From the NCBI GenBank assembly GCA_009699245.1, contig WLOQ01000010.1, positions 34,941-98,940 on the forward strand: DNA of 64,000 nt, read 5' to 3'. Within the stretch, counting starts at the first letter, position 1. Every line of letters starts with the position of its first letter. The position numbers were made by a program, and so were the translations under genes. Of the stretch, positions 43,001 to 51,691 are shown piece by piece. Source of the stretch: Actinomycetota bacterium. Lineage in GTDB: Bacteria > Actinomycetota > Thermoleophilia > Solirubrobacterales > Solirubrobacteraceae. Under the pieces are notes generated by a model. The model did not search any database. It had not been told where the DNA came from and was given only the letters and a program-made list of their open reading frames with translations.

Positions 43001-44275
43001 TCAGCGCCGCGGAACCGCGACGCCGTCCTTGGTCATCTGCCGCAGAAGCAGCGTCACGGCGACGCGATCGCCTGCCGGCGTCAGGTGGACGCCGTCGCTC
43101 TGCCGCACCGTCACAACGCGCCCCTCGAAGGTGATCTGGTCGCGGTACGCGCCACCAGGCGCGACAACGGCGCCGAGATCGATGAGGCGCACGAGGCCGG
43201 GACGAGCGGCAGCGGCTCGCCGCAGCCCCGCATTGACCGCGCGGAAGTACCGCGCGAACTGGGCGTCGCGCGGGACGGGCTCGAGGAACCAGTAGACGAC
43301 ACCGCGCCCACCGCGGGTGAAGCTGTCCATCATCCGGCCGGCGCGCGCGGCGTAGGCCTTCACCCACGACAGCCCGCAGCACGCGGCCGTGCGGCCGTTC
43401 CAGGGGAGATTGAACCCGTCATTCGCCCCGAGGAAGACGACGCTGACGTCCGGCTTCGCCTGCGCTCCGAGCTGCTGCGCTCGGGGGAGCCAGTCGAAGA
43501 AGAAGCTGTTGGAGAGCCCGGTGCTGATGCGCGCGTCGCTCGTCAGGCGGTTCGGGACGCCGCTGCTGCGCAGGCTCTCGGAGATGAACGTGTCGAGGAT
43601 CTGCACCTGCGAATCACCGACCGTGAGCAGCCGCACCCGCCCCCCGGACGGGCGCAGGACTGCGGCTCCCTCAGCAGGGCCATAGCCGCGCAGGCCGGCC
43701 GTGACCGTCCAGCGGCCCTGGCGTCGTACACGTACCCGGACGGTGAGCGGGCGCCGATCGGCGAGCGCCACGCGATCGGCGCAGCTGCGCGCGGTGCCAG
43801 GTGGGAGCGTGCAGACGCGCAGACGCGCCCCGCCGAGCCCCCAGCGGTCGATCACCTGGAAGGACGCGACCGCGCCCCGCCGCAGGCGCTTTGGCGCACG
43901 AACGCTGATCCGCTGGGCGCACGACGGCGTGCGCACCGTGAGCTCCGCAGCGATGCGCGGCGTCGCCGCCGGCGCGGACGCGCTGGCGGCGTACGTGAGG
44001 TCGCGGCGGTCGCAGCGCCACTCATCCACGCGGTCGGCCACCGCGGTTCCCGACGCGCCGACCGTGACGGTCACCCGCGCGGTGCCGTCGCGAGAGATCG
44101 TGACGACCGCGCCCGGCGGCCCGACGACCTTGAGGCGCACATGCCCGGGCGGCCCGTCGAGCGCCTCGAGCCGCAGCGCCACCGGCGACTGCGCAGCGGC
44201 GCTTCCCGCACCCAGCGCGGCGGCAAGAGTCAGCGCAAGTGGCACAACGACGAGTCGGCGGAGCTGCATGGGCAT
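43001..44275 (-). CDS. Secreted SGNH/GDSL protein (DUF459-like), type B
   Basis: A 424-residue exported protein. The signal peptide (LRRLVVVPLALTLAAALGAG) is followed by a beta-rich N-terminal region of about 200 residues and a DUF459-like SGNH domain: TVGDSQVQIL, VVFLGANDGFNLPW, AACCGLSW, and SDGVHLTPAGD. The Cys-Cys-Gly motif and overall order match the protein at 44738-45775. Ser, Asn and His positions of the SGNH triad are intact. The ATG at 44275 is preferred since TACCTT lies 9 bases upstream. Confidence 0.82.
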   Translation of the reverse strand: MPMQLRRLVVVPLALTLAAALGAGSAAAQSPVALRLEALDGPPGHVRLKVVGPPGAVVTISRDGTARVTVTVGASGTAVADRVDEWRCDRRDLTYAASASAPAATPRIAAELTVRTPSCAQRISVRAPKRLRRGAVASFQVIDRWGLGGARLRVCTLPPGTARSCADRVALADRRPLTVRVRVRRQGRWTVTAGLRGYGPAEGAAVLRPSGGRVRLLTVGDSQVQILDTFISESLRSSGVPNRLTSDARISTGLSNSFFFDWLPRAQQLGAQAKPDVSVVFLGANDGFNLPWNGRTAACCGLSWVKAYAARAGRMMDSFTRGGRGVVYWFLEPVPRDAQFARYFRAVNAGLRRAAAARPGLVRLIDLGAVVAPGGAYRDQITFEGRVVTVRQSDGVHLTPAGDRVAVTLLLRQMTKDGVAVPRR

Positions 44276-44284
44276 CGGCGCCGG

Positions 44285-44290
44285 AAGGTA
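44285..44290 (-). promoter_or_regulatory. Candidate -10 of the type B SGNH gene
   Basis: TACCTT on the minus strand, 9 bases before the ATG at 44275; no SD. Confidence 0.4.
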
Positions 44291-44334
44291 CACGTCAGCA
44301 CACGTTCCCGGCGCAGGCGGGCCGCACGGTCGCC

Positions 44335-44340
44335 TACGAT
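44335..44340 (+). promoter_or_regulatory. Candidate -10 of the small Cys-rich protein gene
   Basis: TACGAT lies 7 bases before the ATG at 44348; there is no SD. Confidence 0.5.
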
Positions 44341-44347
44341 GTGCGCC

Positions 44348-44728
44348 ATGAAGCGCTCGGCCATTCCCGCACTCACCGCCCTCGTCGTCGCACTCGCAGT
44401 CGCCGCCCCGGCTGCCTCGGCGAGCAGCCCGGTGGCGAGCGCCTCAGGCACCTGCAACGTGCGCAACGTCGGCGCGTCGCTCGGTCCCACCTACACGACC
44501 TCGCTCAAGGCGAGCGGGACCGGCTGCGCGGCGGCCAAGGCCGTGGTCAAGGCCTACGACGCGTGTCGCAAGTCGTCCGGCGGCGTGCGCGGTCGGTGCC
44601 GCCGCACGGTGCGCGGCCTGCGCTGCAAGGAGGGTCGGCGGCTCTCGATCCCCACGCAGTTCATGACCGCCGTGACCTGCTCCGGCGGCTCGAAGAGCGT
44701 CCGCTTCACCTACACGCAGTACACCTAG
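44348..44728 (+). CDS. Small secreted Cys-containing protein
   Basis: A 126-residue protein with a clear signal peptide (SAIPALTALVVALAVAAPAA, cleavage after ASA around residue 25). The mature part is basic and has six cysteines (residues 36, 60, 72, 83, 92, 111), enough for three disulfides. I recognise no family. It sits inside the SGNH cluster, divergent from the type B gene and convergent with the next SGNH gene. It could be a structural or inhibitor-like partner, by location only. Confidence 0.75.
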   Translation: MKRSAIPALTALVVALAVAAPAASASSPVASASGTCNVRNVGASLGPTYTTSLKASGTGCAAAKAVVKAYDACRKSSGGVRGRCRRTVRGLRCKEGRRLSIPTQFMTAVTCSGGSKSVRFTYTQYT

Positions 44729-44737
44729 GCCGCTCGC

Positions 44738-45775
44738 TCAGCGCGGGACGGCCTGCGCGCCATAGTCTGCGCGCACCACATCCAGCACATGCTCCGCGGC
44801 GATCCGCGCCCCGAGCTGGTTGAGGTGCACACCGTCGCTGTCGCGCACGATCTGTGAGCGCCCGTCGACCTCCATGGCGTCGCGGTACCTGCCTCCCGGC
44901 GTGAAGATCGCGCTGAGGTCGATGAGGCGCACCTGCGCGAGGTACGGCTGCGCGGCGGCGACTATCGCGGCGTTGACCGCGCGCGTGATCTTCTGGCGCT
45001 CCGGGTCGCGGGGCATGGGGAGCGTCGCCCAATACACGCGCGCCGCGCCGGCCTGCCGGTAGGTGTTCATCATGAGGCGCACGCGCGTCGCGTACTCGGC
45101 GGCCCAGTCGCGGCCGCAGCACTCGACCTGAGCGCCCGCCGCGGTCGGCATCGGGAAGCCGTCGTTCGCGCCGAGGATGAAGACGACGGCCTGCGGCTTG
45201 TCGCTGCGCACCTGCTGCCGCGCCTCGGCGCCCCAGTCGACGAGGTCGGTCTGCGAGATCGACGTTCCCGGCCGGGCGTCGCGCGTCACCTTGACCTTCG
45301 ACCCGCCCTGAGCGAGGGCACGCGCGACCTCGCTGTCCAGCGGCATCGCCATTGAGTCGCCCGTCACGATGAGCCGCTCGAGCGGCGCGAGCGTCGGCGG
45401 CCGCTCGCCGAGCGTGCGCGGGCCGAACGCGTCCACCCCGACCGGCACGACGGCGCCGGCGGCCTGGTCGGTGACACGAGCGTTCGCAAAGCCGCCCCCG
45501 GACGATGCCTCATCCTCACCCTTGACCCAGGCCAGCACGTTGTCGCGCGCGTCGGCGAGGCGCGTCTTGTCGGCAACCCACCCGGCGGGATTCCCGACGG
45601 CGAGGACGAGCGAGCGCTCCCAGCCCCCGCGCATCTCCTGGCCGTTGTTGCGCACCGACCGTCCCTCGACGGCGAGCAGCAGCAGCCCGGCGAGCACGAC
45701 GACGAGCACCGCGTCGCGTGCACGCAGGTGGCGGCCGCCGGGGGCAGGAGGGACGTCGTCGGCGCGGTCGGACAT
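44738..45775 (-). CDS. Membrane-anchored SGNH/GDSL protein (DUF459-like), type B
   Basis: A 345-residue protein with a single N-terminal membrane anchor (AVLVVVLAGLLLLAVEG) and an extracytoplasmic SGNH domain: VTGDSMAMPL (Ser), VVFILGANDGFPMP (Asn), ECCGRDW and SDGVHLNQLGA (Asp/His). Its ATG overlaps the stop of the MBOAT gene, so the two are made together. In alginate, Dlt and Pat systems the MBOAT protein moves acyl groups across the membrane and an SGNH partner places them on the polymer; this is the likely relation here. Confidence 0.85.
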   Translation of the reverse strand: MSDRADDVPPAPGGRHLRARDAVLVVVLAGLLLLAVEGRSVRNNGQEMRGGWERSLVLAVGNPAGWVADKTRLADARDNVLAWVKGEDEASSGGGFANARVTDQAAGAVVPVGVDAFGPRTLGERPPTLAPLERLIVTGDSMAMPLDSEVARALAQGGSKVKVTRDARPGTSISQTDLVDWGAEARQQVRSDKPQAVVFILGANDGFPMPTAAGAQVECCGRDWAAEYATRVRLMMNTYRQAGAARVYWATLPMPRDPERQKITRAVNAAIVAAAQPYLAQVRLIDLSAIFTPGGRYRDAMEVDGRSQIVRDSDGVHLNQLGARIAAEHVLDVVRADYGAQAVPR

Positions 45776-47166
45776 CAGAACTGAAAATAGATGAACGGGG
45801 GGACTGCGCCGCCCGGCACCGTCGCCGCGACGACCAGGATGGTGGCGGCGAGGCCGAGCCCGAGCGACGCGGGATCAAGCGCCTCAAAGCGCCGTCGGAT
45901 GCGGTGGAGCGGCTTGTCAGGGAGCCATTGCAAGACGAACACCACAGCGACGAGGAACACCGCGGCGGGCGTGAGCAGCGTCGCGGGCCCAGGCGCGAAC
46001 AGCCGCTGGACGATGACCCACGCCGTGGAGAGGTCGGTCGCGCGGAACGGGATCCATGCGAGGACGACGACGATGAGGACCACCGCGCGGCTGATGACCG
46101 GTGTGAGCGACACCTTCCCGCGGAACTGGTGCTCGATGACGAGGGCCGCGCCGTGGATCGCTCCCCAGAGGATGAAGCCCCACGCGGCGCCGTGCCACAG
46201 GCCGCCGAGGAGCATCGTGACCATGAGATTGGTGGCGGTGCGCCAGCGCCCATGGCGGTTTCCCCCGAGCGGGATGTAGAGGAAGTCGCGCAGGTACCGC
46301 GACAGGGTGATGTGCCAGCGCTGCCAGAAGTCGCGGAAGCTCAGCGCGCGATACGGCCGATTGAAGTTCTGCGGGAAGACGAACCCCATCAGCAGCGCGA
46401 GGCCGATGGCGATGTCCGTGTAGCCGGAGAAGTCGCAGTAGATCTGAATCGCGTAGGCGAAGACCGCGAACCAGACGTCCGGAGCGCCATAGGTCTCCGG
46501 AACCGCGAACACCGGATCGACGGCATGGCGCGCGAGGTAGTCGGCGACGAGGACCTTCTTGATCAGGCCCATCCCGATCAGCACGATGCCGGCGCCGACC
46601 GCGACGTCCCTGGGATTGCGTGGCCGATCGAGCTGCGGCAGGAACTCGCGTGCGCGGACGATCGGTCCGGCGACGAGATGTGGGAAGAAGGAGAGATAGA
46701 TCCCCAGGTCGATCGTCTTCGCGCGCTCGCAGAGGCCACGCCGCACATCGACGATGTACGAGATCGCCTGGAAGGTGAAGAAGCTCAGGCCGACGGGCAG
46801 CGCGATCTGCAGCAGCGGGAGCGGGCTGCCGAGACCGAGCCCGCGCAGGAAGCTCGACCACTCCGTCGCGAAGAACCCGTAGTACTTGAACACCGCGAGC
46901 ACGCCGAGGTCGATCGCCACGACGATCGCGACGATCGCGTTGCGCCGGCGCTCGGATGCGGTGCGCTCGACGAGCACGGCGCCCGCCTGGTTGGCGAGCG
47001 TGACCCCGCCGAGCAACAGGCAGAACTTCGGGTCGGCGGCCGCGTAGAAGACGTAGCTCACCGCGAGGATGAAGGGCTTCCACCACTTCGGGTACGGCAT
47101 CAACGCCCAGGACAGGGCGAGGACGATCGGGAAGAAGACGGCGAACTCGACGGTGGGGAAGACCAT
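45775..47166 (-). CDS. MBOAT family O-acyltransferase (AlgI/PatA type)
   Basis: A 463-residue polytopic membrane protein with about ten helices. Hallmarks are YCDFSGYTDIAIG, FNRPYRALSFRDFWQRWHIT and the catalytic His in GGLWHGAAWGF. The RWHITLSRYLRDFLYIPLGG stretch is characteristic of AlgI/PatA/DltB-like proteins. It is predicted to take an acyl group from a cytoplasmic donor and hand it over on the outside. The start was set at the ATG at 47166, where the first helix begins (TVEFAVFFPIVLALSWAL). Confidence 0.92.
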   Translation of the reverse strand: MVFPTVEFAVFFPIVLALSWALMPYPKWWKPFILAVSYVFYAAADPKFCLLLGGVTLANQAGAVLVERTASERRRNAIVAIVVAIDLGVLAVFKYYGFFATEWSSFLRGLGLGSPLPLLQIALPVGLSFFTFQAISYIVDVRRGLCERAKTIDLGIYLSFFPHLVAGPIVRAREFLPQLDRPRNPRDVAVGAGIVLIGMGLIKKVLVADYLARHAVDPVFAVPETYGAPDVWFAVFAYAIQIYCDFSGYTDIAIGLALLMGFVFPQNFNRPYRALSFRDFWQRWHITLSRYLRDFLYIPLGGNRHGRWRTATNLMVTMLLGGLWHGAAWGFILWGAIHGAALVIEHQFRGKVSLTPVISRAVVLIVVVLAWIPFRATDLSTAWVIVQRLFAPGPATLLTPAAVFLVAVVFVLQWLPDKPLHRIRRRFEALDPASLGLGLAATILVVAATVPGGAVPPFIYFQF

Positions 47167-47246
47167 GCGCGGGCGGGTCGCCGTGGAAGCCAGGTGAGGT
47201 AATTCACCGCCACATCCGACGACCGGGAGTGGCACGATACGTGACG

Positions 47247-49049
47247 ATGCGCGGGAACCTCGCCTATCGGCCTGGCCTCGATGGCGTGCGCGCGCTGGCG
47301 GTGCTCGGCGTGCTGCTTTATCACGGCGGCGTCGCGCCCTTCCCCGGGGGGTTCCTCGGCGTCGATGTCTTCTTCGTCCTCAGCGGGTTCCTGATCACCT
47401 CGCTGCTCCTGCGGGAGTTCGATCTCACTGGCACGATTCGCCTCGTCCCCTTCTGGCTCGGGCGCATCAGGCGCCTGCTTCCGGCGGCCCTCCTCGTGAT
47501 CGTCGCCTCACTGCTGGCCGTCGCGTTGTTCTCGACCAATGACCTGGGCGCGCTGCGCGGCGACTCGATCGCCTCGGCGCTGTACGTCAACAACTGGCAC
47601 CAGGTCTTCGCCGATCGCTCGTACTTCGAGGCGTTCGGGCGGCCCTCGCTGCTTCAGCACTACTGGTCGCTCGCCGTCGAGGAGCAGTTCTACCTCCTCT
47701 GGCCGCCGCTCCTGCTCGCAGGGCTGCTCTGGCTCGGTCGCCGCTGGACCGCGTTCGTCGTCGTGGTCGCCGCAGCCCTGTCGCTCGCCCTCATGGCGCT
47801 GCTCTACGACCCGGCGAGCGACCCGAGCCGCGTCTACTACGGGACCGACACGCGCGCGATGCCCATCCTCATCGGCGTCGCGCTCGCGTTCGTGTGGCCC
47901 GCGATGCTCCCGGGGACGCGCTCAGACATCCGCGGACGCACGGCCATCGACGCGCTCGGCCTCGTCGGCCTCGCGGGCGTCATCGCCGCCATGGTCTCGA
48001 TCGAGGACTCCTCGGGATTCACCTATCGCGGCGGCCTCCTGCTCGTCGCGCTCGCATCCGCGCTGCTCATCGCCGCCGTCGCACATCCCGCAAGCCGCCT
48101 CGGCCGCCTGATGGGAGCCGCGCCGTGCGTGTGGATCGGCGCGCGCAGTTACGGGATCTACCTCTGGCACTGGCCCATCATGGCGATGACGCGGCCCGGC
48201 CAGGACATCAGCGAGTCCAAGGCGCTGATCGTCGCGCTCCAGATCGCGGCGACGCTCGTGGTGGCCGAGCTCTCCTACCGCTACATCGAGCTCCCCGTCC
48301 GGCGCCGGCACTTCGAGGCGTGGGTACGCGAGCGCGTCGCCGGCAGCCGCACACGCCGCGGTGCGGCCCTCGCCGGGGCCGCCGCGCTGGTCGCCGGTTT
48401 CATCGTGCTGATCGCCGCACTGCCGACGACCACCCGCGACCTCTCAAGGCTCCCGGTCGCGACGGCCGCCGCGAGCGGCCGACCTTCGGCGGTCGCGGGC
48501 GGCGCGCAGCCGGTATCGGTGCCGATCAGCGCACGCATCGGCGAGTTCAAGCTCCCCCTCGCGGCCGGCCGGTGGTCGTACGTTGCGCCGAAGGGCCCGG
48601 TCCTCATGGTCGGCGCGTCCGTCATGCTCGGCACGCAGCCCGCGCTCAAGGAGCGCATCAACGCGAAGGTCGATGCGGCGGTCTCGCGGTCTCCGCAGGC
48701 GATCATCGATCGTCTCGCCGCCTATCGCGCCGCCGACGCGCTCCCGCCGGTGGTCGGCTTTCAGGTTGGCGAGAACGGCCCCCTGACGAAGGACATGTAC
48801 CGCCAACTGCGCGCGGCGCTCAAGGGCGTTCCCCGGGTGATCATCGTGACCATCCGCGCCCCGAGCCAGAGCTGGGTCGATGAGACGAACGACCAGCTCC
48901 ATCGCCTCACGCGCACCTGGCCGGAGGCGACGATCGCCGACTGGTACGAGGCGAGCTCGGACCCGAGCCTGCTCTGGGATGGAACGCACCCCAACCCTGA
49001 GGGCCAGAAGCGGTACGCCGAGGTCGTCGCGCAGGCCATCGGTCGCTGA
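47247..49049 (+). CDS. Acyltransferase 3 with fused C-terminal SGNH domain (OafA/OatA type)
   Basis: A 600-residue protein. Residues about 1-370 are an AT3 membrane domain with ten or so helices: YRPGLDGVRALAVLGVLLYH, FLGVDVFFVLSGFLIT and YWSLAVEEQFYLLWP. After a linker comes an SGNH domain (GPVLMVGASVMLGT, VGENGPLTK, WDGTHPNPEGQ) with Ser, Asn, Asp and His in place. It should O-acetylate an exported glycan alone, as OatA does. The ATG at 47247 has CACGAT 8 bases upstream; a GTG at 47229 is the longer option. Confidence 0.92.
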   Translation: MRGNLAYRPGLDGVRALAVLGVLLYHGGVAPFPGGFLGVDVFFVLSGFLITSLLLREFDLTGTIRLVPFWLGRIRRLLPAALLVIVASLLAVALFSTNDLGALRGDSIASALYVNNWHQVFADRSYFEAFGRPSLLQHYWSLAVEEQFYLLWPPLLLAGLLWLGRRWTAFVVVVAAALSLALMALLYDPASDPSRVYYGTDTRAMPILIGVALAFVWPAMLPGTRSDIRGRTAIDALGLVGLAGVIAAMVSIEDSSGFTYRGGLLLVALASALLIAAVAHPASRLGRLMGAAPCVWIGARSYGIYLWHWPIMAMTRPGQDISESKALIVALQIAATLVVAELSYRYIELPVRRRHFEAWVRERVAGSRTRRGAALAGAAALVAGFIVLIAALPTTTRDLSRLPVATAAASGRPSAVAGGAQPVSVPISARIGEFKLPLAAGRWSYVAPKGPVLMVGASVMLGTQPALKERINAKVDAAVSRSPQAIIDRLAAYRAADALPPVVGFQVGENGPLTKDMYRQLRAALKGVPRVIIVTIRAPSQSWVDETNDQLHRLTRTWPEATIADWYEASSDPSLLWDGTHPNPEGQKRYAEVVAQAIGR

Positions 49050-49101
49050 CCTGCACCCCATCGGCGCTGCGCGGACTATCCTCGGGCCCTCCGGGAGCAC
49101 G

Positions 49102-49752
49102 ATGCCGCCTCTTGCCCGACTCCTCCCCGCGCTGGCGCTCAGCGCCCTGCTGTGTCTCACGCTGGCTGCCGCCGCGCAGGCCCGCTGCGGCCAGAAGCGC
49201 TCCGCCAAGCCGGTGCGTGCGAGTTCGGCGACTCCCCCCACGCTTGTCATCGGCGACTCCGTCCTCTACGACGCCGTCCCGCTGCTGGCCCGCCGTGGCT
49301 ATGAGGCCAACGGGATGATCTGCCGGCGGATGGAGCAGGGACTCGCGATTCTGCGCAACCGCGCCCGCCTGAAGCGCCTGCCGCGCAAGGTCATTCTGGA
49401 GCTCGGGGCGAACGGTCCCGTCACAACGGCGCACATTCTGGAGGCGCTGACGCTGCTGGGGCCCCGGCGCAAGCTCCTGCTGCTCACGCCGACGGACACG
49501 AGCGTCGAGCCGGGAATGCTTCCGGGCGCGGACGCCACGGTGATGCAGAGCGCAATGCTCACCTGGCCCGGCCACGTCAAGGTGCTCGACTGGGCGTCGC
49601 TGACGAAGGCCCACCCTGAGTGGATGGCGCGGGATGGCGTGCACCTCGCGGGACCGGCAGGAGTCCAAGGGCTCGTCAATTTCATCGTCGCCGAGCCGCC
49701 GTGGTCGCCGCCGGCGATCCTCGGGCCGCACGGTGGATTTGAGGCGCCGTGA
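49102..49752 (+). CDS. Secreted SGNH-hydrolase-like protein, type A
   Basis: A 216-residue exported protein: signal peptide (LLPALALSALLCLTLAAAAQ), then TLVIGDSVLYDAVPLLA (block I), ILELGANGPVTT (block III), LLGPRRKLLLLTPTDT and RDGVHLAGPAG (block V). It is the close relative of the protein at 42111-42977 but lacks that protein's C-terminal Arg-rich domain. GGGAG lies 4 bases before the ATG. It lies 52 bases after the AT3-SGNH gene and is probably co-transcribed with it. Confidence 0.8.
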   Translation: MPPLARLLPALALSALLCLTLAAAAQARCGQKRSAKPVRASSATPPTLVIGDSVLYDAVPLLARRGYEANGMICRRMEQGLAILRNRARLKRLPRKVILELGANGPVTTAHILEALTLLGPRRKLLLLTPTDTSVEPGMLPGADATVMQSAMLTWPGHVKVLDWASLTKAHPEWMARDGVHLAGPAGVQGLVNFIVAEPPWSPPAILGPHGGFEAP

Positions 49753-49775
49753 GCTCGCGGACCCGCGCTGCCGTC

Positions 49776-49781
49776 TAGGCT
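49776..49781 (+). promoter_or_regulatory. Candidate -10 of the AMP-binding gene
   Basis: TAGGCT lies 10 bases before the ATG at 49792; no SD. Confidence 0.45.
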
Positions 49782-49791
49782 GCGCAGGCCG

Positions 49792-51228
49792 ATGAGCGTC
49801 CCGCTGCTCGATCTTGCGCGCATCCCGCCGGACCGCCTCGCGGTCGAGTTCCCCGACGGGTCGTTGACCTATGGCGCGCTGCACGAGCGCGCCGCGGCGC
49901 TCGCGGCGGAGCTGGCGGGCTTCGAGCGGGTCGCGGTCTGGATGTCCCCGCGTGTCGACACGGCCGTGCGTGTGGCGGCTGTCGCACTCGCGGGCGCGCC
50001 GCTCGTGCCACTCAATCCCGGCGCCGCCGAGCGGGAGCTCGAACATGTGCTGCGCGACAGCGACCCGGGGATCGTCCTTGTCTCGCCCGATGAGGGCGCA
50101 CCGTCCGGCGTCATGGAGCGTGCGCGAAGCCCGCGGCCGGGACACAGGCCGCGCGGTGACGATGAGGTCGGGCTCATCGTCTACACGTCGGGCACGACCG
50201 GGCCACCGAAGGGCGTCGAGATGCGCCGCAGCGCGATGGCCTCGAACATGGACGCCCTCGCTTCGGCCTGGGAGTGGACAGCGGATGACGTCGTCTGTCA
50301 GGCACTCCCGCTCTTCCACGCCTACGGGCTGCTCGTCGGGCTGCTCGGCCCGCTGCGCTTCGGGAACACGCTCATCCACACCGGGCGCTTCAGCCCCGAG
50401 GCCCTCGTCGAACCCCTGCTCAGCCGAGCAACGATCCTCCTCGCCGTCCCGACCATGTATCACCGCCTGCTCGACGCCGCTGAGGAGGACCCGCGCGTCG
50501 CCGGGGCCCTCCGGGCGCCGCGGATCCTCGGCTCGGGCGCGGGCGGCATGCCGCAGGCCGAGCACGAACGCCTGCAGCGCGTCGCCGGGCGTCGCGTCCT
50601 CGACCGCTACGGGATGACCGAGACGCTGGTGAGCACCGCGACGCGCCCCGCTGACGAGCATCGTCCCGGCTTCAGTGGTCGTCCGCTCCCCGGCGTCGAG
50701 CTGCGCCTCACGCACGACGACGGGTCGGTCATCACAGAGTCGGACAGCGAGACGATCGGCGAGATCGAGGTCCGCGGCCCGAACCTCTTCCTGGGCTATC
50801 TCGGTAATGAGGAGGCTACGCGTGCCGCCTTCCGCGACGGCTGGTTCCGCACCGGCGATCTTGCCGTGCGGGCTCCCGACGGCGCGATCCGCATCATGGG
50901 GCGCCGCGGGACCGACCTCATCAACAGCGGCGGCTATCGGATCGGCGCGGGCGAGGTCGAGTCAGCACTGCTCGACCACAGCGCCGTCTCCGAGGCGGCG
51001 GTGCTCGCGGAGCCGGATCCGGACCTCGGCGAGCGGATCGTCGCCTGGGTCGCGCTGCGCGAAGGCTTTACAGCCACCGATCAGGAACTGATGGACCACG
51101 TCGGGTCGCTGCTTGCGCGGCATAAGCGACCGCGCCGCATCGTCTTCGTCGACGCTCTCCCCCGGAACACCATGGGGAAGGTCCTCAAGCGCGAACTGCG
51201 CGCCGACGCCCAGCGCGTCGCGGACTGA
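49792..51228 (+). CDS. AMP-dependent acyl-CoA synthetase/ligase
   Basis: A 478-residue adenylate-forming enzyme. Motifs: P-loop-like IVYTSGTTGPPKGVEM, YGMTETLVST, the TGD motif in WFRTGDLAV, hinge GRRGTDLINSGGYRIG and the catalytic Lys in PRNTMGKVLKRE. It is somewhat short for an acyl-CoA synthetase; the N-terminal part is trimmed. It activates a carboxylic acid as AMP ester and probably passes it to CoA. Acid specificity is unknown. It ends 6 bases from the opposing ohr gene. Confidence 0.9.
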   Translation: MSVPLLDLARIPPDRLAVEFPDGSLTYGALHERAAALAAELAGFERVAVWMSPRVDTAVRVAAVALAGAPLVPLNPGAAERELEHVLRDSDPGIVLVSPDEGAPSGVMERARSPRPGHRPRGDDEVGLIVYTSGTTGPPKGVEMRRSAMASNMDALASAWEWTADDVVCQALPLFHAYGLLVGLLGPLRFGNTLIHTGRFSPEALVEPLLSRATILLAVPTMYHRLLDAAEEDPRVAGALRAPRILGSGAGGMPQAEHERLQRVAGRRVLDRYGMTETLVSTATRPADEHRPGFSGRPLPGVELRLTHDDGSVITESDSETIGEIEVRGPNLFLGYLGNEEATRAAFRDGWFRTGDLAVRAPDGAIRIMGRRGTDLINSGGYRIGAGEVESALLDHSAVSEAAVLAEPDPDLGERIVAWVALREGFTATDQELMDHVGSLLARHKRPRRIVFVDALPRNTMGKVLKRELRADAQRVAD

Positions 51229-51234
51229 GCAGCC

Positions 51235-51654
51235 TCAGACGGCGGGCGTGAGCCGCACGTCGATGTTGCCGCGCGTGGCGTTCGAGTACGGGCAGATCGC
51301 GTGCGCCTGGGCGAGCACACCGGCCAGCTCGGAATCGCTCAACGTCGAGGAGTTGCCGGCAAGTTCGACCGACAGCGCGAAGTCCATTGAATCCTCTGCC
51401 TTGAGGAGCTGGACCGTCGCAGCGATCGACAGGTCCCCCACCTCAAGTCCGGCCTCGCGAGCGACGAGCCGCACCGCGCTCTCGAAGCAGGCGCCGTATC
51501 CCGCCGCGAAGAGCTGCTCAGGGTTGGTCTTCCCGCCCGGCCCGCCGAGCTCGGCCGGGAGCCCCAGTGGGAGGTCGAGCAGCCCGTCGGACGAGCGCGC
51601 AGCGCCCTCACGCCCGCCGGAGACCTCAACCGTCGTGGTGTAGATCGGAATCAT
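51235..51654 (-). CDS. ohr: Organic hydroperoxide resistance protein (OsmC/Ohr family)
   Basis: A 139-residue peroxidase of the Ohr subfamily. The two redox cysteines are present in FAAGYGACFESAVR and AICPYSNATRGN, and the start IPIYTTTVEVSGGREG is typical. It reduces organic and fatty acid hydroperoxides. The ATG at 51654 is decided by AAGGAG 5 bases upstream; longer starts are unsupported. No adjacent OhrR regulator is seen. Confidence 0.94.
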   Translation of the reverse strand: MIPIYTTTVEVSGGREGAARSSDGLLDLPLGLPAELGGPGGKTNPEQLFAAGYGACFESAVRLVAREAGLEVGDLSIAATVQLLKAEDSMDFALSVELAGNSSTLSDSELAGVLAQAHAICPYSNATRGNIDVRLTPAV

Positions 51655-51691
51655 TGATGCTCCTTGGGGGCGGGCTGGGCGCAGGGCGCGA

